Shown here one piece after another: positions 17,396 through 28,600 of a DNA stretch of 64,000 nucleotides (positions within the stretch are counted from its first letter, which is position 1; each line of letters opens with the position of its first letter). The notes beneath the pieces were generated by a model. It was not told where the DNA came from. It saw only the letters and a list, made by a program, of their open reading frames with translations, and ran no database searches. The DNA comes from JADJXV01 sp046328995 (GTDB taxonomy: Bacteria; Bacteroidota; Ignavibacteria; Kapaibacteriales; UBA961). The stretch spans positions 248,001-312,000 of the forward strand of contig JAXLVN010000001.1 in the NCBI GenBank assembly GCA_046328995.1, given 5' to 3'. The position numbers and the translations under genes are program-made.

Positions 17396-19642
17396 TTAAC
17401 CGAGAACAATCGTTTCAAGTGCTGTTGAATACGCACTCCGAAGTTCATCGACGGTGGTTGTTATCGAGCCAAACACGAACGCACCGCTTGTAACAAAGCC
17501 AATTGGCTCCATCGGAACATTATGGGTAGCACAGACTTCCATGATTTTCATCAAGTCATTCGGACGTACGCTCACGAGAATCCTGCTTTGCATTTCACCA
17601 AATAAATCGGCTGTGGTAGAAGGATAGGTTGTCGTAATTTGAGCGCCGAGATTATTAGGAGAATTAATGGCTTTTTCGGCGACAGCTATCGCAATTCCTC
17701 CCTCTGCACAATCATGAGCTGATTGAATAATTCCACTGCGGATAGCTTGTAAGACTGCTTTTTGAAGGCGAAGTTCTGCATCTATATCGAATTCCGGTGC
17801 ATCGCCGAGGATTTCCCCGGTGAGTAATTTTACATATTCCGAACCACCGAGATTTGGCGTAGATTGAGCTCCAATAAGAACAATTGCATCGCCTTGATTT
17901 TTAAAGCCATTACCAACCGTTTTATTCACGTCGTCGATGAGTCCGAGCATGCCGATGGTGGGAGTAGGGAAGATCGCATGATTCCGCGATTGATTGTGGA
18001 AGCTCACATTACCGCCGGTCACCGGAGTGCCAAGCGCGCGGCAGGCATCACCCATTCCGCGGATAGCTTCTTTGAATTGATAATAGACTTCCGGGTCGTA
18101 AGGATTACCAAAGTTGAGGCAGTTTGTAATCGCAACCGGTTCAGCACCGACACATACCACATTCCGCGCTGCTTCAGCGACAGCGATCATACCACCACGA
18201 TAGGGATTGAGATAGGCATAGCGGCTATTACAATCGGTACACACGGCAAAGCCCTTGCCCGGTAACTCTTTGATTCTCATGATAGCTGCGTCCGCTTTGC
18301 TGTTCATCGTGTTCGTACGGACCTGCGAGTCGTACTGTTCGTATATCCATTTTTTCGATGCCACAGTTGGTGACGTCAGAATTTTCCAGAACATATCAGC
18401 ATCCGAAACGGTGCTTGTATCAAACGTAGCATTCCTCACACTTGCGAAATACGCAGGTTCTTGTGATTCACGGACATACACCGGAGCATCGCCGCCAAGC
18501 ACAAGAGATTGTGCAGGTAATTCGACTACCTGCTGACCATTTCTGAAGATACGGATAATACCGTCGTCGCAGACTTCTCCAATTTCGGTGATGGGCACAT
18601 CCCATTTTTCACAAATTGCCCGGGCTATATGTTCTTTGCCTTTTTCGACGACTGCGAGCATACGTTCCTGAGACTCGGAGAGCATGATTTCATAGGCGCT
18701 CATGCCTTGCTCGCGCAGAGGCACGAGGTCGAGGTTGATACGCATGCCGGAGTTGCCTTTGGCGCTCATTTCGCTGGTCGAACAGCATATCCCGGCCGCG
18801 CCCATGTCCTGCATACCGACAATACAGCCCGATGCAATGAGTTCAAGCGTGGCTTCAAGGAGTAATTTCTCGGCAAATGGGTCACCAACTTGTACGGTAG
18901 GGCGCATATCTTCTGTCTTTTCATCGAATTCTCTCGAAGCAAGCAGGGAAGCGCCGTGGATACCGTCTTTCCCGGTAGAACTCCCCAGAATCATCACCGG
19001 ATTACCGGCACCAATGGCAATTGCCGACGCCGTTTCACCGACTTTTACGATACCGACAGCCATTGCATTGACGAGTGGATTGTCGGTGTAGCATTCATCA
19101 AAATAGACTTCGCCGCCGACAGTCGGCACACCAAAGCAATTCCCGTAATGACCGATTCCATGCACGACACCTTTGAGTAAATATTTCGTTCGGTCATTAT
19201 CTAAGTTTCCAAATCTCAATGAATTAAGCGCGGCCACCGGACGCGCTCCCATCGTAAAAATATCCCGCAGAATTCCACCTACACCCGTCGCAGCACCCTG
19301 AAACGGTTCAACGGCCGATGGGTGATTATGACTTTCAATCTTGAAGCATATCGCATAGCCGTCGCCAATGTCGATGAGACCGGCATTTTCCTCGCCGGCT
19401 TCGACAAGCATACGACCACCCGAACGTGGCAGGGTCTTGAGTTGAAGGATAGAATTTTTGTACGAACAGTGCTCGCTCCACATCACAGAATAAATTCCAA
19501 GCTCTGTATAAGTCGGTACACGACCAAGAGTTTCGAGGATTTTGTCGTACTCAGACGGAGTCAGCCCGAGTTCTTTTGCGGTTTCGTGGTTAACGGGAAG
19601 TTCAGAGTAGAGAGAAGGAGAGGGTAGATATTGTGTCTGCAT
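17396..19642 (-). CDS. purL: Phosphoribosylformylglycinamidine synthase subunit PurL
   Basis: 748 residues, the short PurL that needs separate PurQ (glutaminase) and PurS; neither is in this window. It converts FGAR to FGAM in purine synthesis. Visible motifs include YSVMWSEHCSYKNS near residue 52, the ATP/Mg site CFKIESHNHPSAVEPFQGAATGVGG near 95, and in the second half GGNVSFHNQS and SAHDCAEGG. Length and motifs are normal. The ATG is at 19642. Confidence 0.97.
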   Translation of the reverse strand: MQTQYLPSPSLYSELPVNHETAKELGLTPSEYDKILETLGRVPTYTELGIYSVMWSEHCSYKNSILQLKTLPRSGGRMLVEAGEENAGLIDIGDGYAICFKIESHNHPSAVEPFQGAATGVGGILRDIFTMGARPVAALNSLRFGNLDNDRTKYLLKGVVHGIGHYGNCFGVPTVGGEVYFDECYTDNPLVNAMAVGIVKVGETASAIAIGAGNPVMILGSSTGKDGIHGASLLASREFDEKTEDMRPTVQVGDPFAEKLLLEATLELIASGCIVGMQDMGAAGICCSTSEMSAKGNSGMRINLDLVPLREQGMSAYEIMLSESQERMLAVVEKGKEHIARAICEKWDVPITEIGEVCDDGIIRIFRNGQQVVELPAQSLVLGGDAPVYVRESQEPAYFASVRNATFDTSTVSDADMFWKILTSPTVASKKWIYEQYDSQVRTNTMNSKADAAIMRIKELPGKGFAVCTDCNSRYAYLNPYRGGMIAVAEAARNVVCVGAEPVAITNCLNFGNPYDPEVYYQFKEAIRGMGDACRALGTPVTGGNVSFHNQSRNHAIFPTPTIGMLGLIDDVNKTVGNGFKNQGDAIVLIGAQSTPNLGGSEYVKLLTGEILGDAPEFDIDAELRLQKAVLQAIRSGIIQSAHDCAEGGIAIAVAEKAINSPNNLGAQITTTYPSTTADLFGEMQSRILVSVRPNDLMKIMEVCATHNVPMEPIGFVTSGAFVFGSITTTVDELRSAYSTALETIVLG

Positions 19643-19810
19643 CAGGTTAACATGTTATATATAAAGACAATACAAGATAATTTTTAAAGTTTAATTTCTT
19701 ATAGTTTATTAATTGAAGCAATAGCTTAGTAATATTCTTTGTTGTCAATGCCGGTAGTTAGAATTTTATGTGAAATTTGAAAAAAAAGCTGTTGAATGTT
19801 AGTAAGTATT

Positions 19811-19993
19811 TTACTTCTTGATTAGTTCTCTGTATCTTCCTTGAGCTATCAATATCTCTCGTTTAATTGTATCGGCGAGTTTTATTTTGGAAATATCAGC
19901 TTTCTGCTTAGCATCATCGGCTACTTCTTTCATTAACTCTGCTAACTGTGTATCAGTTGGCTCTTCATATCCCATTAATAGTGCTTGTTTCAT
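19811..19993 (-). CDS. Small hypothetical protein (60 aa)
   Basis: An ATG-started 60-residue helical, charged protein (MKQALLMGYEEP ... GRYRELIKK) in the gap between purL and ftsK. No membrane segment, cysteine or known motif is visible. Amino-acid composition looks like a folded helical protein rather than a chance frame, and no longer frame competes with it. No clear Shine-Dalgarno sequence, which is common in this group. Function unknown. Confidence 0.55.
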   Translation of the reverse strand: MKQALLMGYEEPTDTQLAELMKEVADDAKQKADISKIKLADTIKREILIAQGRYRELIKK

Positions 19994-20054
19994 GGTTGAG
20001 ATTAGTCGTTAAAAATACTCGGTATTTTGTATCTGAGATCTAGTACTACCATCC

Positions 20055-22832
20055 CTACAAATACGCTTCCAATTCCGATACACTCTCCAAAAGCACCGCA
20101 CGTGCTTTGCTGCCATCGAACGCGCCGACGATGCCGGCTGCTTCGAGTTCGTCCATCACGCGGGCAGCGCGGGAGTAGCCGATTTTGAGGCGGCGTTGGA
20201 GGAGCGAGACCGAACCCTGCTGATGCTGAATGACGATATTGGCCGCTTCTTCAAAGAGAACATCACGCCCGTCACCACCGTTGACATCACCTTTTCCGCT
20301 TTGTTTTTTATCGCTCACACTTGGCAGCATATACGGCATTGAATAGCCGACCTGATTGCCGATATGGGTGCAAATCGCTTCGACCTCATCGGTGCTGATG
20401 AATGAATTCTGCACACGTATCGGCTTCGGAGAGCCCCCCGGAAGGAACAGCATATCGCCATTCCCGAGTAATTGATCAGCGCCGCCCATATCGAGAATCG
20501 TACGGGAGTCAATTTTGGATGCTACCTGATAAGCAAGTCTAGCGGGGAAGTTGGCTTTAATAATACCGGTGATAACATTTACCGATGGTCTTTGAGTAGC
20601 TACAATGAGGTGAATTCCAATCGCCCGGGCAAGTTGAGCCAGACGTGTGATTGGTTCTTCGACATCACGTCCTGCTGTCAGCATGAGGTCAGCAAGCTCA
20701 TCGATTACCACGACAATATAGGGAAGTGGACGATGCACGTAAGTCGTGGTTTCTTTATACTTTCCTTCAGCTACTTTTTGATTGTAATCGACGACATTCC
20801 GCTGACCGACGGAAGCAAGAATATCATACCGACGTTCCATCTCGGCGACAAGGGATTTGAGTACAAGAACTGCATTGGCAGGATTGGTAATAATCGTCTC
20901 ATCGACATCCGGTGAGATTGCAAGGAAATGATTCTTGAGTAAACCATATAAAGCCATTTCGACTTTCTTGGGGTCGATGATGACAAATTTCATGTCATGC
21001 GGATGCATTTTGTAGAGAAGGGAAGCGATAAGGGTGTTAATACCAACAGACTTACCCGACCCGGTCGAACCCGCAATCAAAAGGTGCGGCATCTTTGCTA
21101 GATCTGTGCAATAGACTTCACCGGAGATGGTTTTACCGAGCGCAAGCGGGAGTCGATTGTTATTATCATGGAATTTTGGCGACTTAATAATACTGCTGAA
21201 AAGCACGACCGAAGGATTATGATTTGGAATTTCAATCCCCACCGTGCCACGACCGGGAATCGGCGCAATGATCCGAATTCCTTTAGCTTTAAGAGCGAGG
21301 GCAATATCATCAGCAAGATTCTCAATCTGTGAAATTTTAATACCGGACGCCGGGACAAATTCATATTGTGTGACGACCGGACCGGGCGTGACGGTCAGAT
21401 TCTCAATGTTAATTTTAAACGTTTCGAGCTTTTCCTGCAAGAGGCGCGCGTTTTCTTTAAGCTCTGCATCATCGACCGTAATATCCTTATCTTGTTGTTC
21501 TTTTAAGAGCGATAATGTCGGAGCGGCATACTCAATTTCTTCATCCAAGACATCGACAACAGGTTCAATTTCAATATCATCCTTCGACGGCTGCCGTTCT
21601 TGTACGGTCAGAGTAAGTGTCTTCTGCTGTTCTTCGGCTTGATCCTGAATTTCCTGTGCCGACATTTGCGGCTCTGGTGCAATAGTTGGCTTAGCTGCGG
21701 CTGTCGGTTGAGGCGGCAGATCCAAATGAGTAGTCATCGGCTTGTACGCAGGTACATTCTCTTGTGGTGCCTCTCCGGAGGCAGGTGGTTGTACCGGCGA
21801 TGCAGTCTGTATCGGCGGTTGTGCGTCCGGTCGTCGAATGAGAGGATCTCTATTGACGTGTTGTGGCGGTGGTGGCATCGGAGGCGGAACAGCTTGAGCG
21901 GCCGTTTGCTCGGCAACACGGCGTACGATTCGGGCAGGTTCATCATCGACGGGCTCGGCTGCTTTAGGCATTGACTTTGTTGCTGTTATGGGTTGTTCCT
22001 CCGCTGTTTCAACCGGATCAGAAGCGCGCCAGGTACGATATTTTTCGATGAACCGAGCCAGCTCATCTTGAGCTTTACCATAGTAAAGGCGCAATTTTAA
22101 GTACATTTTATCCATGTCGAGATCTGTGCCGAGCACGAGAGTGACAAGGATTCCGACCGAAATAACGAGAAAGGAGCCAATTTTCCCGATTAAGTCGGAA
22201 AAAATCGTGGCAATGAACTGACCCACAGCGCCACTCCATTCCGGTGAGACTGTTGGCAGCCAGGTCACGAGCTGAAAGGTACCCATCAATCCTGCAAATA
22301 ATGTCCCAAGAATGAGAGCCGTACCGGTGAGCTTAATGACACGGGGAGGAATAGTCTGAGTAACAAATAAATTCTTTGCCCATAATGCAATTATAAACGG
22401 TAAAGTAATAGCGGAAAAGCCAATGGTGTAATTATACAGAAGATTCGAAATGACTGCTCCGACGAGACCCAGCCAGTTTTGGGTCGTATCGACTTTTGCA
22501 CGAACAGCATCGTCGCCGCGGAAAATACCCGAAATATCATGTATCGTAAGTTCGGCATTTGCTTCGTCCCGGGAAGTGTATGATAGTAAAGCAATTAAAA
22601 GGAGCACCGAAAATAAGAGCATCGTGATGGCAATGATTTTGATCTGTCGTGTGCGATCCACCGGCGACTTTGCTGCCGGAGGAGCTGCAGATTTTGCAGA
22701 GCGGGGAGTACGCTTATTCTCTGCTGAAGTGGGCTGTGGATTGGTATTTTCCGGAGCAGGTGCACCTTTCCCAAGTGGGGGAATGGTCGAGCCTCCACGT
22801 TTAACGACTATATTTTCAGGATCAGTTGCCAT
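20055..22832 (-). CDS. ftsK: FtsK/SpoIIIE-family DNA translocase
   Basis: 925 residues. N-terminal membrane part (about 65-235) with about four to five helices anchors it at the septum. A Pro/Ala/Gln-rich linker (about 270-410) follows. The motor domain carries Walker A GSTGSGKS (K594), Walker B VVVIDELADLM (D711) and ATQRPSVNVITG. The C-terminal gamma winged helix (about 855-920, LLQRRLKIGYSRAARVMDELE) reads KOPS-type sequences. Function: pumps DNA and resolves chromosome dimers at division. Its start is 10 bp from the comB stop. Confidence 0.96.
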   Translation of the reverse strand: MATDPENIVVKRGGSTIPPLGKGAPAPENTNPQPTSAENKRTPRSAKSAAPPAAKSPVDRTRQIKIIAITMLLFSVLLLIALLSYTSRDEANAELTIHDISGIFRGDDAVRAKVDTTQNWLGLVGAVISNLLYNYTIGFSAITLPFIIALWAKNLFVTQTIPPRVIKLTGTALILGTLFAGLMGTFQLVTWLPTVSPEWSGAVGQFIATIFSDLIGKIGSFLVISVGILVTLVLGTDLDMDKMYLKLRLYYGKAQDELARFIEKYRTWRASDPVETAEEQPITATKSMPKAAEPVDDEPARIVRRVAEQTAAQAVPPPMPPPPQHVNRDPLIRRPDAQPPIQTASPVQPPASGEAPQENVPAYKPMTTHLDLPPQPTAAAKPTIAPEPQMSAQEIQDQAEEQQKTLTLTVQERQPSKDDIEIEPVVDVLDEEIEYAAPTLSLLKEQQDKDITVDDAELKENARLLQEKLETFKINIENLTVTPGPVVTQYEFVPASGIKISQIENLADDIALALKAKGIRIIAPIPGRGTVGIEIPNHNPSVVLFSSIIKSPKFHDNNNRLPLALGKTISGEVYCTDLAKMPHLLIAGSTGSGKSVGINTLIASLLYKMHPHDMKFVIIDPKKVEMALYGLLKNHFLAISPDVDETIITNPANAVLVLKSLVAEMERRYDILASVGQRNVVDYNQKVAEGKYKETTTYVHRPLPYIVVVIDELADLMLTAGRDVEEPITRLAQLARAIGIHLIVATQRPSVNVITGIIKANFPARLAYQVASKIDSRTILDMGGADQLLGNGDMLFLPGGSPKPIRVQNSFISTDEVEAICTHIGNQVGYSMPYMLPSVSDKKQSGKGDVNGGDGRDVLFEEAANIVIQHQQGSVSLLQRRLKIGYSRAARVMDELEAAGIVGAFDGSKARAVLLESVSELEAYL

Positions 22833-22842
22833 AATTTCTCCG

Positions 22843-23586
22843 TCAAGTTAAAGTTGCCGCGATGATCGAATCTCCGCTCAGCACGGGCACCACGTCGAGG
22901 GAATTGAGATCGGCGGCGCATTCGATATCATCTGAAAACCCAAGACTATCCAAATACTTACCATGAGAGGTGTTGTGCAGAAAATCGAGCAGATCTTCTG
23001 TATAGACTGAAAACAACTGCTCGGCGGCTACAGCTGAGTCCGTAAGCACTGCTTCCTGCATAAATGCCTGCAGATATCCTGCGTAACCACCTGCACACAC
23101 AGCATCTTCAAGTGAAAAATGTCCATTGCTTCCGGCACAAATGATCGTCACATCTAGATCCGGAGAGGTATGTTTGTCGGCAATATAGGAGGCAAGGGAC
23201 TGCATGTTCATAAACGAACCAATATAAATGCTGTCTGCCTCACGCACAAGATGCAATGCTTGGGTTCCGTTGGAAGTCGTAAAACTGATAATTTTACCCT
23301 CGACTACATCAGGCAAGTACTCCAAAGGTGAATTCCCGACATCGAAGCCCGGCTGCCGAATACCGTGTCGCTCACCTCCAAGGAGCCGAATCGAGCGGGG
23401 AAGTGCCTGAAACAGCTCGGCTGCTTCTTCGACACTTGGTGATGGAAGTATCGCTTGCGCGCCGCTCGAAATAGCTACACAAATTGTCGTACTCGCACGG
23501 AGAACGTCAATTACAATAGCCACACGCTCGCCATTTTGAGAGCTTTTAGGAAGCTCGGCGGGCGTAAGTAGTACATTTATATTCAT
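22843..23586 (-). CDS. ComB-family 2-phosphosulfolactate phosphatase-like protein
   Basis: 247 residues. Family motifs: VIDVLRASTTI near 26-36, LLGGERHG then GFDVGNSPLEY near 95-108, FTTSNGTQAL near 120. In methanogens ComB makes sulfolactate for coenzyme M; in bacteria of this group the physiological substrate is uncertain, so only the hydrolase fold is claimed. It is the first gene of a probable comB-ftsK operon, divergent from the ABC transporter genes. A TTTG-N20-TAATTTG sequence 25-60 bp upstream is a weak promoter candidate. Confidence 0.88.
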   Translation of the reverse strand: MNINVLLTPAELPKSSQNGERVAIVIDVLRASTTICVAISSGAQAILPSPSVEEAAELFQALPRSIRLLGGERHGIRQPGFDVGNSPLEYLPDVVEGKIISFTTSNGTQALHLVREADSIYIGSFMNMQSLASYIADKHTSPDLDVTIICAGSNGHFSLEDAVCAGGYAGYLQAFMQEAVLTDSAVAAEQLFSVYTEDLLDFLHNTSHGKYLDSLGFSDDIECAADLNSLDVVPVLSGDSIIAATLT

Positions 23587-23810
23587 TTAATTTTTTGCTG
23601 CTAATAGTTGGGATGGCAAATTACGACGTAAAAAATTGAAGGGCAAATGATTTTTACATGTTGTCTATTTATTCTTGCAGGAATTGCCGTTGGGAAGCAC
23701 CATATTGTGATGCTGAAGTACGAAAAAAACAAACAATTATTCCTCCACACTGCCGTTACTCCGTCGGCTTTGAAATATTAGACCCGGATTTTGGAATATT
23801 GAAATCACGA

Positions 23811-24728
23811 ATGCAATCAGATAAAATAATTGAAATACAAGGCTTAACAAAAAAGTTCGGTGAATTTACAGCAGTCGATAATCTCAGTCTGAATGTCTGC
23901 CAAGGCGATATATTCGGTTTTCTCGGTCCAAACGGCGCCGGTAAAAGTACGACAATCAGAATGATTCTCTCCCTCATTACTCCCACCGAAGGCGCAATCA
24001 GGATTTTCGGTTCGTCGCACTCCACACATCGGTCAGAAATTCTCCGGAATATCGGAGCCATCGTCGAAAAGCCGGACTTTTATCTCTATTTAACTGCCTA
24101 TAAAAACCTCGAACTCCTCGGTCGAATCTCCGGCACCGACGTTCCCAAACGTCGTATCATGGAAGTACTTGAAATTGTAAATCTTCACGAACGTGCCACA
24201 AGCAAGGTCAAGACATTCTCCTATGGTATGAAGCAGCGGCTCGGTATAGCGCAGGCATTGCTGCATAATCCTGACCTTATCATCCTTGACGAACCCACGA
24301 ACGGACTCGATCCGAGTGGCGTCAAAGAAGTGAGGGATTTGATACTGTCGCTCAGTCATGATCACCGGAAAACAATCTTTCTCTCCTCGCATATTTTACC
24401 AGAAGTTGAGCTTGTAGCCACCCGTATGGCTATTATAAACAAGGGGCGTACGATCGTTGAAGGTGATGTACAGGCACTGCTGAATTCAGGTACATTGTTA
24501 GTCAAAATAGGGGTCGATAATTATCAACTTGCCCATGCCGTAATCGCCGAGTCGCGGTGGAGTGGTGCACTTGAGCCGTCGGACGGTGTCGGAGTATGGC
24601 TCGCTGTTCATCAGGACGATATTGCGCAGATTAATCAATTGCTTGTCGAGAAAGGAATTGCCGTGTATTCGATTGCCTCTACACGCTCACTGGAGGATTA
24701 TTTCCTCACGATTACCCAGGGAAATTAA
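23811..24728 (+). CDS. ABC transporter ATP-binding protein
   Basis: 305 residues from the ATG at 23811 (MQSDKIIEIQGLTKKFG). The frame is open back to an ATG at 23658, but those 51 residues precede the normal start of the fold and are not counted. Walker A GPNGAGKST at 39-47, signature YGMKQRLGIAQALL, Walker B LIILDEPTNGLDPSG, and the H-loop SSHILPEVE. It resembles the CcmA/BcrA/NatA class that pairs with ABC-2 permeases; the permease follows after 1 bp. Export substrate unknown. Confidence 0.92.
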   Translation: MQSDKIIEIQGLTKKFGEFTAVDNLSLNVCQGDIFGFLGPNGAGKSTTIRMILSLITPTEGAIRIFGSSHSTHRSEILRNIGAIVEKPDFYLYLTAYKNLELLGRISGTDVPKRRIMEVLEIVNLHERATSKVKTFSYGMKQRLGIAQALLHNPDLIILDEPTNGLDPSGVKEVRDLILSLSHDHRKTIFLSSHILPEVELVATRMAIINKGRTIVEGDVQALLNSGTLLVKIGVDNYQLAHAVIAESRWSGALEPSDGVGVWLAVHQDDIAQINQLLVEKGIAVYSIASTRSLEDYFLTITQGN

Positions 24729-24729
24729 G

Positions 24730-25569
24730 ATGTTAGCTACATTGACTCGTATCGAACTCTCTAAAATATTCAGTAAATGGCGTTCATTTATAGGTTTTAT
24801 CGCTGTTGGTGTACTCGTGCCTATTATTCAGGTCGCTCTCTACACGGAAGGAGATGAGTATTTCAACCTCTTTACTCAGACTCTTCGGCAGCAATTTGAC
24901 TTTTCAGGCAATATGACCAATGGATATCTAATTGCATTTGTCACTTTGCAGAGTTTGTATGTCCATATACCGCTCCTTATTGCCCTTGTCATGGGTGATT
25001 TGCTGGCAGGGGAGGCCACGGCAGGAACGTATCGCCTTCTGCTTGTGCGACCGATTTCACGATTTCAGGTCGTTACTTCCAAGTTTCTGGCAGGATTACT
25101 TTATACGAATCTCCTCATTCTGTGGATGGCGATTCTCAGCTTGGGTCTGAGCGTAGTTTTCTTTGGAAAAGGCGATATTTTAATTGTCGGGGACTCACTC
25201 ACTATCCTCAGTGCTGATGATATCCTCTGGCGCTTTTTGTGGGCCTACGGCTATGCAGCCGGCAGCATGGTGGCCGTCGCTTCTCTGGCTTTTCTCTTTT
25301 CTGCTCTTGTCGAAAATGCTATTGGTCCAATAGCATCTACCATGGCTATAATTATTGTACTTACCATTATTTCTACGCTGAATGCTCCCTTCATTGTCGC
25401 TATCAAGCCATTTCTCCTGACTACTCATCTCAATGGGTGGAAGCTGTTTTTTGAGCAAACGCCGAACTGGTCAAAAATTGCAACTTCTGCGGCAGCACTT
25501 GCGGGGTTCGTTGTGGTGTTTTATACCACAGCGCTACTCATCTTCAAACGTAAGGATATTCTTACCTAA
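24730..25569 (+). CDS. ABC-2 type permease
   Basis: 279 residues from the ATG at 24730, which directly follows the ATPase stop (TAAG-ATG). About six membrane helices: near residues 18-36, 70-95, 105-135, 160-190, 190-215 and 250-272. The LLVRPISRFQVVTSKF stretch between helices is typical of ABC-2/NatB-like permeases, coupling to the ATPase. Together they form an exporter of the drug/lipid/Na+ class with unknown substrate. Confidence 0.88.
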   Translation: MLATLTRIELSKIFSKWRSFIGFIAVGVLVPIIQVALYTEGDEYFNLFTQTLRQQFDFSGNMTNGYLIAFVTLQSLYVHIPLLIALVMGDLLAGEATAGTYRLLLVRPISRFQVVTSKFLAGLLYTNLLILWMAILSLGLSVVFFGKGDILIVGDSLTILSADDILWRFLWAYGYAAGSMVAVASLAFLFSALVENAIGPIASTMAIIIVLTIISTLNAPFIVAIKPFLLTTHLNGWKLFFEQTPNWSKIATSAAALAGFVVVFYTTALLIFKRKDILT

Positions 25570-25574
25570 CAACA

Positions 25575-25647
25575 AAACGCTGATACCATAATGCCTGTGA
25601 TTGCAAACTAATTGCATCTCTCATAGACAATCGTGGTATCAGCGTTT
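25575..25647. repeat. 14-bp perfect inverted repeat between convergent genes
   Basis: AAACGCTGATACCA at 25575-25588 and its exact complement at 25634-25647, separated by 45 bp. It sits between the stops of the ABC permease and the convergent TPR/transglutaminase gene. The loop is long and the T run weak, so a bidirectional terminator is likely but not certain. Confidence 0.6.
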
Positions 25648-25661
25648 GATACAAATCACCA

Positions 25662-28600
25662 TCACTTCTGCCGGATCAAAATCTGCTTGGCATCTTCTTT
25701 TACTGCTGCGTTATAAAACTTCTTAAACTCTTCATATTGATTTGTTTCGATGAACGACTTCTTGTGTATGAAGATCCGGGTTGCTTTCAGCACGCCGCTT
25801 TCAAAGCTGTAGGTGACCGAATAATCTGCAATCGACGATGTGAGCTTTTTCGGCTTGGGCACTTCGAGTGGCTCATAGCCGGGAGGTAAATTAATCTGCA
25901 TTTGCTCGTACGATGTGTCCACGCCACTTCTGAATTTCAAGGGATACACACGCTTTTCATAGCCAAATGCATCGTCTGCTCGCAGGTCATCGCGCCAGGG
26001 GAGCTTGAGGAGTTTGAAGTCACCGGCCTCGGTCATATAATTTGGAATTTCACAGGAATAGCCGAATTGCACAAGGGGAGTTAATTTATCTAAGTCAGAT
26101 ATTTCAAATGATGTTAATTTTACACTTGGGTATTCGGCGCTTAGCTCGGAAAGCATCGATTTTTCACGATCAGTTTGTGATTTATTCCGAAAACGTGCAC
26201 GTAATCCGGCCGTAAGCACACCACTGTACTGTGTCGCGCAGGTCACAATGGCTTTGTTGTTGTCATCGAGCGTTACAAAAGTCGTCGATTTCATGTTGGG
26301 CGCAGCTGCCTGCACCCGGGGCAAGGTAATAGGCGCGGTATTTCCCGGCTTGATGACGAGGGAGAATGCATCTCGATCCATTGTAGGAATCGAACCGACC
26401 GGATGATTGTTTGCCGTGAGATCGAGGAACATTGGCGATGGGGTGCCATTATCCACTGCGACGATGCAATGATTGAATTCAATCGAGGGAGGGATGTTGC
26501 CAAAACGCTCCTCATCACCTGAATTTACAAGGACATAATGCGCTTTAATACCCACTTCGCGGAGCATGGCAATTCCAAGAGTCGCGACGTCTTTACAGTC
26601 TCCGATTTTATTGACGAGGACGTCCCGGGCTTTCTGAGGTATCAGACCCGATTGCCGGAAGGAAACGCTCGAATACCGGATATTTTCTGTAATGTAGTCA
26701 TAGATTGTTTTGATTTTCTCGGCATCCGTCAGCGCTCCGGGATTGGGAATTAATTCCTGTACTTTTTCTTTGATTTCGTAGGTGGACTGCGCCTTTGCCT
26801 GAGCAAGCTCAGCATACCACGTCACGAGGTAATTCCAGTCAGGAATAGAAGATATACGCAGCATTTTGCCGATTTCGTCAAGATTTGGCATGTCGGCTTC
26901 GTAGGCAATCTGATCAAGATTTTCCATTTTCCATTCGAATAACTGCCCTTCGGGAATAGTCGAAACCTTGGGTTCAAAATTCAGATTCTGCCCCTGATAC
27001 GTAAAGTCCATTCCTTTTGGTACCAGCAGGGAATACTTGGCTTCGACGACCGGAAAATAGCGGTTGAAGTAAAACTCATCCCAGAAATGCTTGGCGAGCT
27101 TACCGTTGTTATAATTACGAATATGCCATTTGATATAAATAAAGTCGTTCTTTTCAAGTGACTTAAAGACGATGTGCCCTTTGTCTGCATCGCCCCTTAT
27201 TTCCGATCCATCTGCTTTGATAGTTACAGCTTTTTCGATAATCAGACTTTGAGAATACGGATTATATCCCAGATAATACTCTTTAAATCGATCGATTCCT
27301 TTATCATTAAACACCCGAATTAACAGTTCTTCCGAGGTCTCCGAAGCGCCTTGCGGATAGACGACGCGATTCGTCTTGCACAGCACAATCGATGATGTAG
27401 CTTCCAGATGCTGGCTTGCCGTCGGGGCAGCTTTGATGACACTGTCGAGATTGGTCTCTCCGAAAACACTAAAAATCGATTTTTTACCTTCGAGTTCGCG
27501 GAGGATATCTCTGCTGTCATAGTCTGTCGGCACATACTGTAAGGCACTTGAATATGCTTTTTTAGCGTCGTCCACTTTCTTGCTACTGCGCTTGATATCT
27601 CCTAATTTTGCCCAATAGGCGCCGCATGACGGACAGAACGCCAGCGCTTTTTCGGCGGATTCTGCCGCTCGGTCGTACTTTTGAAGCGAGATAAAGACAT
27701 TAGCCATTTGGTTGTGATACCCCGGCGAGGCAGGAGAATACTCAAGCATTTTCTTGTAGGTCTTCTCCCATTCATCGAGCTTTGAAGCTTCTAAGTATGC
27801 TTTGGCGAGAGTCGACAAGCCGACTTCGTTATAATCCGACTGGAGGTATTTTTTGATGATTTCGATGGTACCGTCTTGCTTGCGGGTAGTTTGATAATCG
27901 ATAACACAGGCTAAGTTTACGTATTTCCAATTGGTTGGGAATTTAACAAACCCTTCTTTTGCTGTCTGAATGACTTTCTCGGTGAGTTTCTTTTTAGAAT
28001 ACAAATCAAGTCGTGATGAATAGATAATCTCCGATTCCGGAAGCTGTTTTTCAATTTTGGCAAGCACTTCTTCGGCTTTGTCGAAGTCTTCATTTTCAAG
28101 GTGTTGCGCAAATTTATAGAGCAGAGCGTCGATGAGGTCCTTGCCAAGTGCTACCATTTTTTCGTATGTCGTGATGAGCTCGTCACGCTTTCTGCCGCGG
28201 TTGTATGCTTCCAGAAAATACTTGTAAATCAGACCACAATTAGGCGACATTTTCTGCGCTTTTCGTAGAAGTAATTCTGCTTCAATTGCCTGATCATTCC
28301 TCAAAAAACAGTCGGCTAACATCAGGTAATTCTCAATATGCGTCGGGTTCTGTTCAATTTTTTTCTTAAAGAACTCTTTAGCGAAAAGAGGCACCGGCCG
28401 GATAAACGCCGGAGCGACTTTGGAATACTGCTGTGTTTGGTTCGTCGACTTGAGCCCGGGCACCGGCTCACCATTCAGATCGGTAATCCGCGCAAGAAAA
28501 TTACACCGTTCAATCTCCGAATACCCAACTTTAACAAGCAGTCGATTCCAGCCCTCCTGCAGTTCTGTTTCGACAATATAAGTATCAAAGTCATTATTTG

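Noticed and set aside
23658..23810. 51-codon in-frame N-terminal extension of the ABC ATPase with CxxC-like spacing
   Set aside because: The fold's normal first strand begins at the ATG at 23811; the extension has no recognisable domain.
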